DNA of 64,000 nucleotides from Modestobacter lapidis (GTDB taxonomy: Bacteria; Actinomycetota; Actinomycetes; Mycobacteriales; Geodermatophilaceae). Positions 42,152 to 50,555 of this stretch are shown one piece after another. The translations under genes and the position numbers were made by a program. How positions within the stretch are numbered: position 1 is the stretch's first letter; each line of letters begins with the position of its first letter. The notes below the pieces were generated by a model. The model had not been told where the DNA came from, did not search any database, and saw only the letters and a program-made list of their open reading frames with translations. Location of the stretch: assembly GCA_019779905.1 (NCBI GenBank), contig JABAKE010000004.1, positions 1-64,000 of the forward strand, written 5' to 3'.

Positions 42152-42647
42152 CACCTCCGTGGGCTTCGTCTCCGCCACCGGCACGGCAGAACGCAAGCGC
42201 CTCTGGCAGGCACGGCACGACGCCCTCTACGCAGCGCTCGCGCTGCGCCCCGGCGGCAAGGCCTGGACGACGGACGTCTGCGTCCCCATCTCCGAGCTCG
42301 CCGGATGCATCCTCCGCAGCAAGGAGGAGCTGGAGGCCTCGTCCCTCGTCCACACCATCGTCGGCCACGTCGGCGACGGGAACTTCCACGCGATCATCGT
42401 GTTCGATCCCGACGACCCGGCCGAGGTCGCCGAGGCCGAGCGGCTCGATGGCGCGATCGTGCAGCGCGCCCTCGCGGTCGGCGGTACGTGCACCGGCGAG
42501 CACGGCATCGGGTACGGGAAGATCGGCCATCTCCAGGACGAGCACGGCGCAGCGGTCGACGTCATGCAGTGGGTGAAGCACGCGCTGGACCCCGACGGCA
42601 TCCTCAACCCCGGGAAGGTGCTGCCGCCCGTCTCCCAGGGCGGCTGA
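42141..42647 (+). pseudogene. C-terminal fragment of an FAD-linked D-lactate dehydrogenase
   Basis: A 168-residue open frame corresponding to the last third of FAD-dependent D-lactate/2-hydroxyacid dehydrogenases. WQARHDALYAALALRPGG, TTDVCVPIS, VGHVGDGNFH (metal-site histidines) and GGTCTGEHGIGYGK are intact. The whole FAD-binding domain is missing and the 5' edge abuts an opposite-strand ABC remnant, so a rearrangement removed it. The retained part would not be active alone. Its presence next to a 2-hydroxyacid cluster suggests it once belonged to it. Confidence 0.8.
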
Positions 42648-42695
42648 CCGTCGAGGGCTCCCCCACCGCCGGGCCGGTCCGCACCGCCGGTGCCG

Positions 42696-42719
42696 CCGGG
42701 ACCGGCACTCCGGTCCCGG
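42696..42719. terminator. Hairpin 1 between converging transcripts
   Basis: CCGGGACCGG-CACT-CCGGTCCCGG is a perfect 10-bp stem with a four-base loop. It lies between the D-lactate dehydrogenase fragment and the ThDP-enzyme gene and can serve both strands. Confidence 0.65.
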
Positions 42720-42727
42720 GGACCACC

Positions 42728-42759
42728 GGCCGGCTCCGGTGCGATGCCCGGAGCCGGCC
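42728..42759 (-). terminator. Hairpin 2, terminator of the ThDP-enzyme operon
   Basis: GGCCGGCTCCGG-N8-CCGGAGCCGGCC is a perfect 12-bp stem starting six bases after the ThDP-enzyme stop on the minus strand. With the 10-bp hairpin at 42696-42719 it forms a tandem terminator at the end of the importer operon. Confidence 0.75.
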
Positions 42760-42765
42760 CCGCGG

Positions 42766-44412
42766 CTACTCGCCGCCGGCGAACGTGTGCGCCAGGACCC
42801 AGGACGGGAACGATGTGATCTTGGCGTCGATCACCAGGGGGACGTCCCGGGGGCCGTCGACCCAGTCCGCGACCGCCGCCAGGTCCTCGGGCCCGCGCAC
42901 GGTGACCCCGGTGCACCCGAACCCCCGGGCGACGGCGGCGATGTCGGTCTCCGGGAAGACGACCGTGTCCAGGGGCGCCCCCTCCGGCGCGAAGTGGTGC
43001 ACCTCGGCTCCGTAGGCGTCGTCGTTGTAGACGACGACCACGAGCGGCAGCCGCAGCCGCACGGCGGTGTCCAGCTCGGTGAGGCTCATCATCAGTCCGC
43101 CGTCCCCGACGCCCGCGATCGCCACCCGGCCGGGGCGGGCGACGGCCGAGCCGATCGCCGCCGGCAGCGCCAGGCCGATCGACTGGAAGGCCAACGGCAG
43201 GCAGTAGCCCCACTGGTCCGGCACGTCGAAGAACATCGCCGGGTAGCCGTTGAAGTTTCCGCCGTCGGGCACCACCACCCGCTCCATCGGGAGCATCCGG
43301 TCCAACGCGATGGTCAGCGCCCGCGGATCGATCCGGTCTGCCGTGCCGGTGTCCGCGAACGGCACGTCCTGCCAGCGCGCGCCGCTGCGGATGAGCTCGG
43401 CGACGGCGTCGCTGCGGTAGCCGGCGGCGGCCTCCGGCCGCCGCTCGAGCTCGGCGGCGACGGCCGCGGCCACGGCCGCGGAGTCCCCGACGACGCCCAG
43501 CTGCGCCGGACGGTGATGACCGATGGCCTCCAGATCGAGGTCGACCTGGACCACGGTCGTCCCCGGCCGCACCAGCGTGCCGTTCCGGGTGGTCCACCGG
43601 TTCAGGGCGGCACCGAAGGACACCAGCACGTCGGCCTCCTGGATCAGCTCCGCCACGGCGTCGGTGGCGAAGCCACCCATGACGTCGAGGCTCCAGGGGT
43701 GACCGGCGAACAGGCCCCGGGCCACCGCCGACGTGCCCAGCAGGGCGCCGCACGAGTCCGCCAGGCGCTCCAGCTCCGCCCGGGCGTACAGCGCCCCCCG
43801 GCCACCGACCAGCACCGGCCGTTGTGCGCCGGCGAGCAGGTCGGCGAGGCGGTGGACCGCCTCGGGTGCCGGTCCGGCCGGCAGCCGCTCCGGAACACCG
43901 GTCACCAGGGAGTCGTCCCAGTCGACGTCGGCCTCCTGGACGTCGAGCGGCAGGTTCAGCAGCACCGTGCGCCGTTCGAGCAGCGCCCGCCGGAAGGCCC
44001 GGGTGGCGTCGGCGACGGCCGTCTCCGGGGTGTGGATCCGTTCCACCTCCGCCCCCAGCGCGGCGACCGCGGTGGCCTGGTCGATCCAGAAGTTCGACGT
44101 CCGCTGGGTGCCCGGCGTGTCCCCGGACACGACCAGCACCGGGGTACGGCTCTTGGCCGCCTCGGTGATGCCCGTCATCGCATTGGTGAGCCCGCAACCC
44201 TGGTGCAGGCTGACCACCGAGACCCGTCCCGTGCTCCGGGAGAAGGCGTCGGCCATCATCGCCGCGCCGTTCTCGTGCCGGGCCGCGACGAAGCTCGCCC
44301 CGCCCGCCACCAGGGCGTTGGTGACGTGGAAGTTGCCACTGCCGACCACGCCGAAGACCTGCTCCACGCCGAGCTGGGCGAGGGTCCGTCCGACGGCCTC
44401 GGCCACCCTCAC
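42766..44412 (-). CDS. Thiamine-diphosphate enzyme, benzoylformate decarboxylase/acetolactate synthase-like
   Basis: A 548-residue ThDP-dependent enzyme with all three domains. The activating glutamate is in AARHENGAAMMADAF near residue 47, and SLHQGCGLTNAM near 68-79 places a histidine where benzoylformate decarboxylase has a catalytic one. The ThDP/Mg motif is GVGDGGLMMS...YNDDAYG near 427-456. It probably decarboxylates a 2-oxo acid, but the fold also fits carboligases. It is the last gene of the importer/racemase operon, 37 bases after the racemase-like gene. Start GTG/ATG at 44412 (MRVAEAVG). Confidence 0.85.
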   Translation of the reverse strand: MRVAEAVGRTLAQLGVEQVFGVVGSGNFHVTNALVAGGASFVAARHENGAAMMADAFSRSTGRVSVVSLHQGCGLTNAMTGITEAAKSRTPVLVVSGDTPGTQRTSNFWIDQATAVAALGAEVERIHTPETAVADATRAFRRALLERRTVLLNLPLDVQEADVDWDDSLVTGVPERLPAGPAPEAVHRLADLLAGAQRPVLVGGRGALYARAELERLADSCGALLGTSAVARGLFAGHPWSLDVMGGFATDAVAELIQEADVLVSFGAALNRWTTRNGTLVRPGTTVVQVDLDLEAIGHHRPAQLGVVGDSAAVAAAVAAELERRPEAAAGYRSDAVAELIRSGARWQDVPFADTGTADRIDPRALTIALDRMLPMERVVVPDGGNFNGYPAMFFDVPDQWGYCLPLAFQSIGLALPAAIGSAVARPGRVAIAGVGDGGLMMSLTELDTAVRLRLPLVVVVYNDDAYGAEVHHFAPEGAPLDTVVFPETDIAAVARGFGCTGVTVRGPEDLAAVADWVDGPRDVPLVIDAKITSFPSWVLAHTFAGGE

Positions 44413-44449
44413 GCCGGCCTCACCGGGACGGCGGGGCCTCGCTGGCGAC

Positions 44450-45526
44450 TCATCCGGTCCGGTACCGGTTCCAGGTGGCCTCCGTGAACCGGATGCCGTG
44501 TCCCGGACGCTCGGGCACGAGGATGTGGCCGTCCGCGTGCTCGAGGGGCTCCTCGATGAACTCGTCCAGGAACGGGAAGTACTCGAGGTAGGTGGTGTTC
44601 TTCAGCGCCGCGGCCAGGTGGATGTGCAGCTCGCTCATGAAGTGCGGAGCGAAGCCGAGGCCGTGGGCGGCCGCGAGCTCACCGATGCGCAGGCCCTCGG
44701 TGAACCCACCCACCATGCAGATGTTGGGCTGCAGGACGTCGAGGGCCTGGGCGTTCACGAACTGCACGAACTCCCGGCTGCTGCACAGGTGCTCGCCGCC
44801 CACGATCGGCATCGGCAGGGCCTGGGCCAGCCGCTGGTGCGCCGCCACGTCGTCGCTGACGACCGGCTCCTCGAACCAGTAGATGTCGAACTCGGCCAGC
44901 CGGTTCCCCAACCACAGAGCGGTCGGCAGGTCCAGCCGCTCGTTGGCGTCGCACATGATGCGGACGCTGTCGCCCAGGGCGCGCCGCACCGCACGGACGC
45001 GCTCGATGTCGGCCGCCGGGTCGACCCCGATCCGGACCTTGACCGCCTGGAAGCCCTGCTCGACGTAGCCGGCCGAGAGCTCGACCAGCTCGTCGACCGG
45101 CAGCAGCGGGGAGCCCTTGCCGGAACCGTAGGCGGGAACCCGGTCGGTGACCTGTCCCAGCTCCCGGGCCAGGGAGTGGCCGTTGCCGCGGGCCCGCAGG
45201 TCCCACAGCGCGATGTCGATGGCCGCGATCGCGAAGGAGTTGATCCCGCGGCCGAGGCGGTGGGTGATGTACCACAGCTCGTGCCAGATGGCCTTGGCCT
45301 CGTGCACCGGACGGCCCTGCACCCGGGGCAGGAGGACGTCGTCGAGCAGGGCCTTCACCGCCACCCCGCCGCCGAAGTCGGTGACGAAGGCGAAGCCGGT
45401 GCCGGTCTCGCCGGTGTCGGTGTGCAGGGTGACGCCGATGAGCTCGTGGTGCGCGTCGTTGAAGTCACGACTCGTCCGGACGAAGGGCAGCCGCAGGATC
45501 CAGGACTCGGTCTTGATGATCTGCAC
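44450..45526 (-). CDS. Mandelate racemase/muconate lactonizing enzyme family (enolase superfamily)
   Basis: A 358-residue enolase-superfamily enzyme. The acid/base pair is KVRIG near 165-169 (Lys-x-Arg where mandelate racemase has Lys-x-Lys). Metal ligands are in MCDANERL, FEEPV and GGEHLC. The second-side base is the His in FAPHFMSE near 300, paired with Asp in DVLQPN. This is the mandelate-racemase subgroup, which racemises 2-hydroxy acids or dehydrates acid sugars. The GTG at 45526 was used. It sits between the importer permease and the ThDP enzyme. Confidence 0.87.
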   Translation of the reverse strand: MQIIKTESWILRLPFVRTSRDFNDAHHELIGVTLHTDTGETGTGFAFVTDFGGGVAVKALLDDVLLPRVQGRPVHEAKAIWHELWYITHRLGRGINSFAIAAIDIALWDLRARGNGHSLARELGQVTDRVPAYGSGKGSPLLPVDELVELSAGYVEQGFQAVKVRIGVDPAADIERVRAVRRALGDSVRIMCDANERLDLPTALWLGNRLAEFDIYWFEEPVVSDDVAAHQRLAQALPMPIVGGEHLCSSREFVQFVNAQALDVLQPNICMVGGFTEGLRIGELAAAHGLGFAPHFMSELHIHLAAALKNTTYLEYFPFLDEFIEEPLEHADGHILVPERPGHGIRFTEATWNRYRTG

Positions 45527-45584
45527 GGGGTCGGAGTTTCCTCTCTCGGGCCACGAGGGATGTGGCCGGACCAGGTTGTGGAAC

Positions 45585-47321
45585 TCAGTGGGCGACGCGC
45601 ACACCGAGCAGGCGGCGGGCGACGAGCACCACGCCGAGATTGATGACGAGCATGACGACGGAGAGTGCGCCCATCAACTGGAACTGCGACTCGGAAGCGA
45701 GGTTGTAGAGGATCACCGGCGCGACGTTGTTCGTCCCCGTGAAGAGGAAGATCGAGACGTCGAGCTCGCGGAACAGCAGAACGAAGTTGAGCACTCCGAT
45801 CGAGAGGATCGGCCCACGCAGCAGCGGGATCGTCACCCGTCGCATGGACTCGCTCCAGGACGCGCCCAGCACCCGGGCCGCCTCCTCGGTCTCCGCGTTG
45901 ACCTGCTTGAAGCCGGCGTGCACATAGGTGAACGACTGCGGCACGACCCGGATCAGGTAGGCCAGCAGCATGATCGTGAGCGTGCCGCCCAGCCAGTACG
46001 GGGAACCGCTGTAGGCGATGACCATGGCGATGCCGAGGATGGCCCCGGGGAACGCCAGCGGAGCGAGCATGAACGGCTGGATCGCCGGACGGAGCCTGGT
46101 GCGGCTGCGCTCGAGGAGCCAGACCGCCAGGACCGCCACCACGATGCTCGCCACCGTGGCCACCAGCGCGATCCACAAGCTGTTCCAGAACGACTCCAGG
46201 ATGGCCGGCCGTTCCACCAGCGCCCGGTAGTTGTCGAAGAGCACCAGGTTGTCCCAGGTGAGCGGGAGGCCCACCGCCTTGCGGAACGAGGTCAGCAGCA
46301 GCACCCCGAACGGGAGCACGATGCTGAACAGCAGGACCACGAACCCGAAGAACCAGGCAACCCAGCGCCACACGCCGAGCTCGACCGTGCGCTTCTGCCC
46401 CGGCTTGCCGCCGACGGTCGTGTAGGCGCGTTTGCCGTACAGCTTCCGCTGGAGGTACAGGAGGACGCCCAGTGCGAACAGCACGGGCAGACCCAGCACC
46501 GCCGCGTACTCAATGCGCGGCGGGAACGTCATCAACTCGAGCATCGCGGTGGGGATCGTCTGGAACCCGACCGGGCCGCCGAGGAGGGCCACCGGCCCGA
46601 AGATGACGAAGGCGCTGATGAAGACGAGGAGGCTGCCGGAGAAGATCGGCGGCAGCATCAACGGCAGCGTCACCGCGCGCAACGTGTGCCACCGGGTGGC
46701 ACCGGCGGACTCCGCGGCCTCCTCCAGCCGGCTGTCCATGTTGTCCAGCGCGTCGGTAACCGGCAGGAACACGAGGGGATAGAGGAAGAGCGTGAGGACG
46801 AGGATGATCCCCTTCGCGCCGAAGATGTCGAACGCCGGCAGCCCGAGCGGCACGAGCACGTACTCGTTCAGCAGGCCGCCGCGCGGGCCCAGCAGCAGGA
46901 TCCATCCCATCGCGGCGATGAAGCTCGGCGCGGCGAAGGTGAGCACGGCGACCGAGCGGAAGAACCGCCGACCGGGCATGTCCGTGCGGCTGACCAGGAA
47001 GGCGAACGGAACCGCGATCAGCAGCGCTCCGATGGTCGTCGCGGTGCCGATCCAGAACGAGTTGAAGATCGCCTCCAGCACGCTCCCCTGGGTGAGCACC
47101 TCCGCGTAGTTGTCGAGCCCGCGGGAGCCGGACTCCGGGAGCTCCAGGCTCTTCCAGAGAAGCGAGCCGACGGGCACCACGACCAGGAAAAAGGTCGCTG
47201 CCACCCACAACCACGGTGCGAGGGACTCCATGCCTCGCCAGCGGGCGAACCTGCCCCGGGAGCGGGGCGGGGATGGATTCCCCGTCCCGGAAGGGCGGGA
47301 ATCCGTCAGGACTCCCTGCAC
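45585..47321 (-). CDS. ABC importer permease, duplicated type (FbpB/ThiP-like)
   Basis: A 578-residue membrane protein with about 12 helices in two homologous halves, each with an EAA loop (LEEAAESAGATRWHTLRAVTLPL near residue 195 and TEEAARVLGASWSESMRRVTIPL near 475). Duplicated permeases of this kind serve iron(III), thiamine, phosphonate and some organic-acid importers. The start GTG at 47321 follows the stop of the binding-protein gene by two bases, so the genes are coupled. The genes around it point to an organic acid rather than iron, which is inference. Confidence 0.88.
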   Translation of the reverse strand: MQGVLTDSRPSGTGNPSPPRSRGRFARWRGMESLAPWLWVAATFFLVVVPVGSLLWKSLELPESGSRGLDNYAEVLTQGSVLEAIFNSFWIGTATTIGALLIAVPFAFLVSRTDMPGRRFFRSVAVLTFAAPSFIAAMGWILLLGPRGGLLNEYVLVPLGLPAFDIFGAKGIILVLTLFLYPLVFLPVTDALDNMDSRLEEAAESAGATRWHTLRAVTLPLMLPPIFSGSLLVFISAFVIFGPVALLGGPVGFQTIPTAMLELMTFPPRIEYAAVLGLPVLFALGVLLYLQRKLYGKRAYTTVGGKPGQKRTVELGVWRWVAWFFGFVVLLFSIVLPFGVLLLTSFRKAVGLPLTWDNLVLFDNYRALVERPAILESFWNSLWIALVATVASIVVAVLAVWLLERSRTRLRPAIQPFMLAPLAFPGAILGIAMVIAYSGSPYWLGGTLTIMLLAYLIRVVPQSFTYVHAGFKQVNAETEEAARVLGASWSESMRRVTIPLLRGPILSIGVLNFVLLFRELDVSIFLFTGTNNVAPVILYNLASESQFQLMGALSVVMLVINLGVVLVARRLLGVRVAH

Positions 47322-47323
47322 TG

Positions 47324-48391
47324 TCAGACCCCCATCGCTTCGGAGAACTTGGCCAGCAGCTCGTCCTTCTGCGCGGACAGCTCGTCGGCCTGGATGACCA
47401 CCAACCGGTCCTCGCCGAGCTCCTCGGCGCCTTCGGGCACGTCGGCGCCGGTCAGGACCGCGCGGGACCCGATGCCCGCCTGGATGTTCTGGAACTCCTC
47501 GCTCAGCTGGTACTGCGTGAGCAGGCGAGCAGCCGCCGGGTGCGGCGAGTCGGCCAGCGGGGCGATGAACGAGGTCAGTACGCCGATGTCCCCCTCCGGG
47601 TAGCCCATGGCCAGCGGCTCGCCGGCGTTGGCGGCGGTGGCGACGTCGGCCTCGATGCCGGGGATGCCGAAGTCGGCCTCACCGGTGGCCACCAGCTGGG
47701 TGAGCGCCAGGGCCGAGTCCGAGATCAGCGTCTCCGCCTCTCCGAGCGCCGACAGGAAGCCCGGCTCGATCTGGTCCATCGCGGCCACGAACGTGAGGGC
47801 CGCGCCGGAGGAGTTGGGGTTGGCGACGGCGAAGACGCCCGGCTGGTCGGCCAACTCCGACCACGTCGTCGGCAGCGAGGCGGGGTCCGTCGACGCCTCG
47901 TTGTACGAGTACCCCATGGCGGCCCAGGTGAAGGGCACGTGGGCAGCGTCATCGGGGGTGGCGAGAGGATCGAGGATCTCGTCCCGGTTCTCGAGCTCAG
48001 GGTCGGCGAGCACGCCCTCCTCGCTCCAGGTGCTCAGCGTGGCCTCGTCGTTGAGGCTGACGACGTCGAACTGCAGCGCTTCGGCCGAGAGCTGTGCCGA
48101 CACCTGCTGGGCGATGTCCCCTCCGCTCGCCCGCACGAACGTGACGTCGATGCCGTACTCCTCCTCGAACGACGCAGCGAGGAGCTCGACCTGCTCGCGG
48201 GTGTGCCCACCCGCGCCGATGGAGACCTCTCCCTCCTCCTGAGCGGCGGCGATCAGTTCCTCTTGATCGGTGGGCAGGTCTTCCGCGGCCTGGGTGGACG
48301 ACTCGGGCGCACTGCACCCGGCGATCGCGGTGGCGAGCACGGCGACGGCGGCGATACCGGCTGCGCGCGGACGGACGCTACGACTGGACAT
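47324..48391 (-). CDS. ABC importer solute-binding lipoprotein
   Basis: A 355-residue substrate-binding protein. A signal peptide ends in the lipobox IAGC (near residues 23-26), followed by a type-1/iron-like periplasmic binding fold (EEGEVSIGAGGHTREQVELLAASFEEEYG). No iron-binding tyrosine pair (YYxRRxxD-type) is visible near the C-terminus, which argues against ferric iron. It should deliver the ligand to the permease 2 bases downstream. Start ATG at 48391. Confidence 0.87.
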   Translation of the reverse strand: MSSRSVRPRAAGIAAVAVLATAIAGCSAPESSTQAAEDLPTDQEELIAAAQEEGEVSIGAGGHTREQVELLAASFEEEYGIDVTFVRASGGDIAQQVSAQLSAEALQFDVVSLNDEATLSTWSEEGVLADPELENRDEILDPLATPDDAAHVPFTWAAMGYSYNEASTDPASLPTTWSELADQPGVFAVANPNSSGAALTFVAAMDQIEPGFLSALGEAETLISDSALALTQLVATGEADFGIPGIEADVATAANAGEPLAMGYPEGDIGVLTSFIAPLADSPHPAAARLLTQYQLSEEFQNIQAGIGSRAVLTGADVPEGAEELGEDRLVVIQADELSAQKDELLAKFSEAMGV

Positions 48392-48436
48392 GGTGGATCT
48401 CCTCGGTGCATCGACGTTGATCAGGACGTGGAGAAG

Positions 48437-49609
48437 TCAGGACACGGACAGGCTCGAGAGCTGGGCGCCCTCGGCCGGGGGCTGGGCGGCGAGGGCGTCG
48501 GCGGGCTCGTCGATCAGGTTGCCGACGCCGGAATCGATCAGGACCGTCACCTGCGTTCCCCGGTCCATCGGGCGCAGGGTGCGCTGGACGATGCGGACGG
48601 GGTCCGGCAGGCCGTCGACGTCGACGATGTAGTGCGTCTCGTCACCCAGGAAGACCGCCTCGCGGACGGTGCCACCGGCTGTCTCCGCGTCGTCCTTGCG
48701 GCGCTCGATACCGATGTCGGGCGGGCGGACGCAGACGAGCACCTTTTCGCTGGGCCGCCGGGTCATGCCGGGTGGCGTGTTGATCCCGACGACCTGACCG
48801 GTGTCCAGGCGGACCACGACGTCCGGTGCCCACGACTGCACGGTGGCCGGGATGAAGTTCGCCGGCCCCAGCGACAGGGCGACGAACCGATTCCGGGGGT
48901 TCTGGTAGAGCTGCTCGGGAGGCCCGATCTGCTGGGTCTCGCCGGCCTTGAGTGCGACGATCCGGTCGGCCAGCGCGAGGGCCTCGATCCGGTCGTGGGT
49001 GATGTAGATCATCGTCACGCCCGACTCGCGCTGGATGTTGCGGATGGCCAGCCGCATGTCCTCGCGCAGTCGCGTGTCGAGGTTCGACAGCGGCTCGTCG
49101 AGCAGCAGCACACGCGGCTCGGTGACCAGCGCCCGCGCCAGGGCGACGCGCTGCTGCTGGCCACCCGACAACTCGTGCGGATAGCGACTGCCGAGCCCGT
49201 CGAGCTGCACCTGCTCGAGGGCGGACTGCACTCGCCCGGCGATGCTTGCGCGGCCTCCCTCGAGGGTCTTCCGTCGCCGCCGGACGGTCAGGCCGAAGCC
49301 GACGTTGTCAGCGACGGTCATGTGCGGCCACAGGGCGTAGCTCTGGAAGACGACCCCGACCTCGCGCTGGTCCGGAGGGACGAAGACCCCGGGACCGGCG
49401 ACGACGGTGCCGCCGATGGTGATCCGTCCACCCGTCGGCCGCTCGAAGCCAGCGACCATGCGCAGCGTCGTCGTCTTCCCGCAGCCGCTCGGGCCGAGCA
49501 GCACGATCGACTCGCCGGACTCGATGTGCAGGTCCAGGTCCCGGACCGCGGTGGCCTCGCCGAACACCTTCTGCAGTCCTTCGATCTTCAGGTCGGACAA
49601 ACGACGCAC
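48437..49609 (-). CDS. ABC importer ATPase (FbpC/PotA-like)
   Basis: A 390-residue ATPase. Walker A GPSGCGKTTT is near residues 39-48, the Q-loop in VVFQSYALWPH near 87, the signature LSGGQQQR near 146, Walker B LLLDEPLSNLD near 167 and the H-loop ITHDRIEAL near 202. From about 250 a TOBE-type regulatory domain (FIPATVQSW...VGNLIDE) follows. It powers the importer encoded by the next two genes. GTG start at 49609. The promoter region with two direct repeats separates it from the divergent IclR gene. Confidence 0.93.
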   Translation of the reverse strand: MRRLSDLKIEGLQKVFGEATAVRDLDLHIESGESIVLLGPSGCGKTTTLRMVAGFERPTGGRITIGGTVVAGPGVFVPPDQREVGVVFQSYALWPHMTVADNVGFGLTVRRRRKTLEGGRASIAGRVQSALEQVQLDGLGSRYPHELSGGQQQRVALARALVTEPRVLLLDEPLSNLDTRLREDMRLAIRNIQRESGVTMIYITHDRIEALALADRIVALKAGETQQIGPPEQLYQNPRNRFVALSLGPANFIPATVQSWAPDVVVRLDTGQVVGINTPPGMTRRPSEKVLVCVRPPDIGIERRKDDAETAGGTVREAVFLGDETHYIVDVDGLPDPVRIVQRTLRPMDRGTQVTVLIDSGVGNLIDEPADALAAQPPAEGAQLSSLSVS

Positions 49610-49618
49610 CTTTCAGTT

Positions 49619-49660
49619 TGTGCCGTGACATGGCACATTGGTTCGTGACGTGGCACACTG
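49619..49660. promoter_or_regulatory. Operator region with tandem direct repeats, probable IclR-family binding site
   Basis: Two 16-base direct repeats (GTGAC[A/G]TGGCACA[T/C]TG at 49625-49640 and 49645-49660) are spaced 20 bases, about two helical turns. An inverted TGTGCC-N7-GGCACA (49619-49637) overlaps the first. The site sits just upstream of the importer ATPase start and about 75 bases before the divergent IclR gene, the usual place for an autoregulating IclR repressor or activator. Binding is inferred. Confidence 0.65.
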
Positions 49661-49733
49661 AGCTTCCCGTTCGACCGTGACGAAGTCAACAGCCGCGACG
49701 AATCCGGGCGAGTTTCTGTAGAGGATGAGGTTT

Positions 49734-50468
49734 ATGCGCGTCGTTGCGACGGTGTTCCAGGTGCTGGAGGAGGTGGCCGCCCGGCAGCCCGTCGGGGTCA
49801 GCGACCTGGCGCGCTCCCTCGACCTGCCGAAGAGCACCATCCAGCGGGCCCTCGTCTCCCTGCACGAGCTGGGCTGGGTCGAGCAGGAACCAGGAGGGAC
49901 GCGGCGCTGGGTCGTGGCCATCAAGCTGCTCGTGCTGGCCGGTCGCGCCGGCGGGCTGGACCTGCGCGAGCAGGCCATGCCGGTGATGCGCGAGCTCTCG
50001 GTGCTGACCGACGAGAACGTCCACCTCTCCGTGCGCAGCGGCCGCGGCGTGGTGATCATCGAGAAGCTGGACAGCAGCAAGACCGTGCGGCTGTTCGACC
50101 CGCTCGGGGTGGTCGCGCCGATTCACGCCAGCTCCACCGGCAAGGCGATCCTCGCCTGGAGCGACGACGACGACATCGATCAGCTCCTGGCGGAGTCCTT
50201 CGAGCGGTACACCGGGCGGACCCTCGTCGACGGGAACGCGCTTCGCGAGGAGCTACGGACCATTCGGGAGCTCGGGTACTCCGTCAACCGGGGCGAGTGG
50301 CGCGATGACGTGCGGGGGGTCGCCGCCCCCATCCTCGATGCGCAGGGCCGGCCCCGTGCCGCGATCAGCGTGGCCGTGCCCGCTTCACGCCTGCCCGAGC
50401 GGCGGATCCCCGCGCTCGGCCGCCTGGTCGCGGAGACCGTGTCCCGGCTGAGCGTGAACGGCGGGTAA
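49734..50468 (+). CDS. IclR-family transcriptional regulator
   Basis: A 244-residue protein. The winged helix-turn-helix (QPVGVSDLARSLDLPKSTIQRALVSL) is in the first 50 residues, and the ligand-binding IclR domain (HASSTGKAILAW near 130, LGYSVNRGEWRDDVRGVAAPI near 182) follows. It is divergent from the importer operon and most likely controls it in response to the catabolised acid. ATG 49734 was preferred to 49725 because GAGG at 49721-49724 is placed nine bases before it. Confidence 0.9.
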   Translation: MRVVATVFQVLEEVAARQPVGVSDLARSLDLPKSTIQRALVSLHELGWVEQEPGGTRRWVVAIKLLVLAGRAGGLDLREQAMPVMRELSVLTDENVHLSVRSGRGVVIIEKLDSSKTVRLFDPLGVVAPIHASSTGKAILAWSDDDDIDQLLAESFERYTGRTLVDGNALREELRTIRELGYSVNRGEWRDDVRGVAAPILDAQGRPRAAISVAVPASRLPERRIPALGRLVAETVSRLSVNGG

Positions 50469-50507
50469 GGCCTGGTGGGCCCGGCCGATACCTGAGCCTG
50501 GGGACGC

Positions 50508-50548
50508 TCCCCGCGCGGAACACTGCAGCCGGCTGCTCCGCGCGGGGA
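50508..50548. terminator. Bidirectional terminator between iclR and the 2-hydroxyacid oxidase gene
   Basis: TCCCCGCGCGGA and TCCGCGCGGGGA form a perfect 12-bp stem, and the loop contains a second GCAGCC/GGCTGC stem. It lies 40 bases after iclR and 8 bases after the convergent oxidase gene. Confidence 0.8.
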
Positions 50549-50555
50549 ATCGAGG

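Noticed and set aside
47324-49609. Ferric-iron uptake system
   Set aside because: The permease and ATPase resemble FbpB/FbpC, but the binding protein lacks the usual paired tyrosines and the operon continues into 2-hydroxyacid enzymes.
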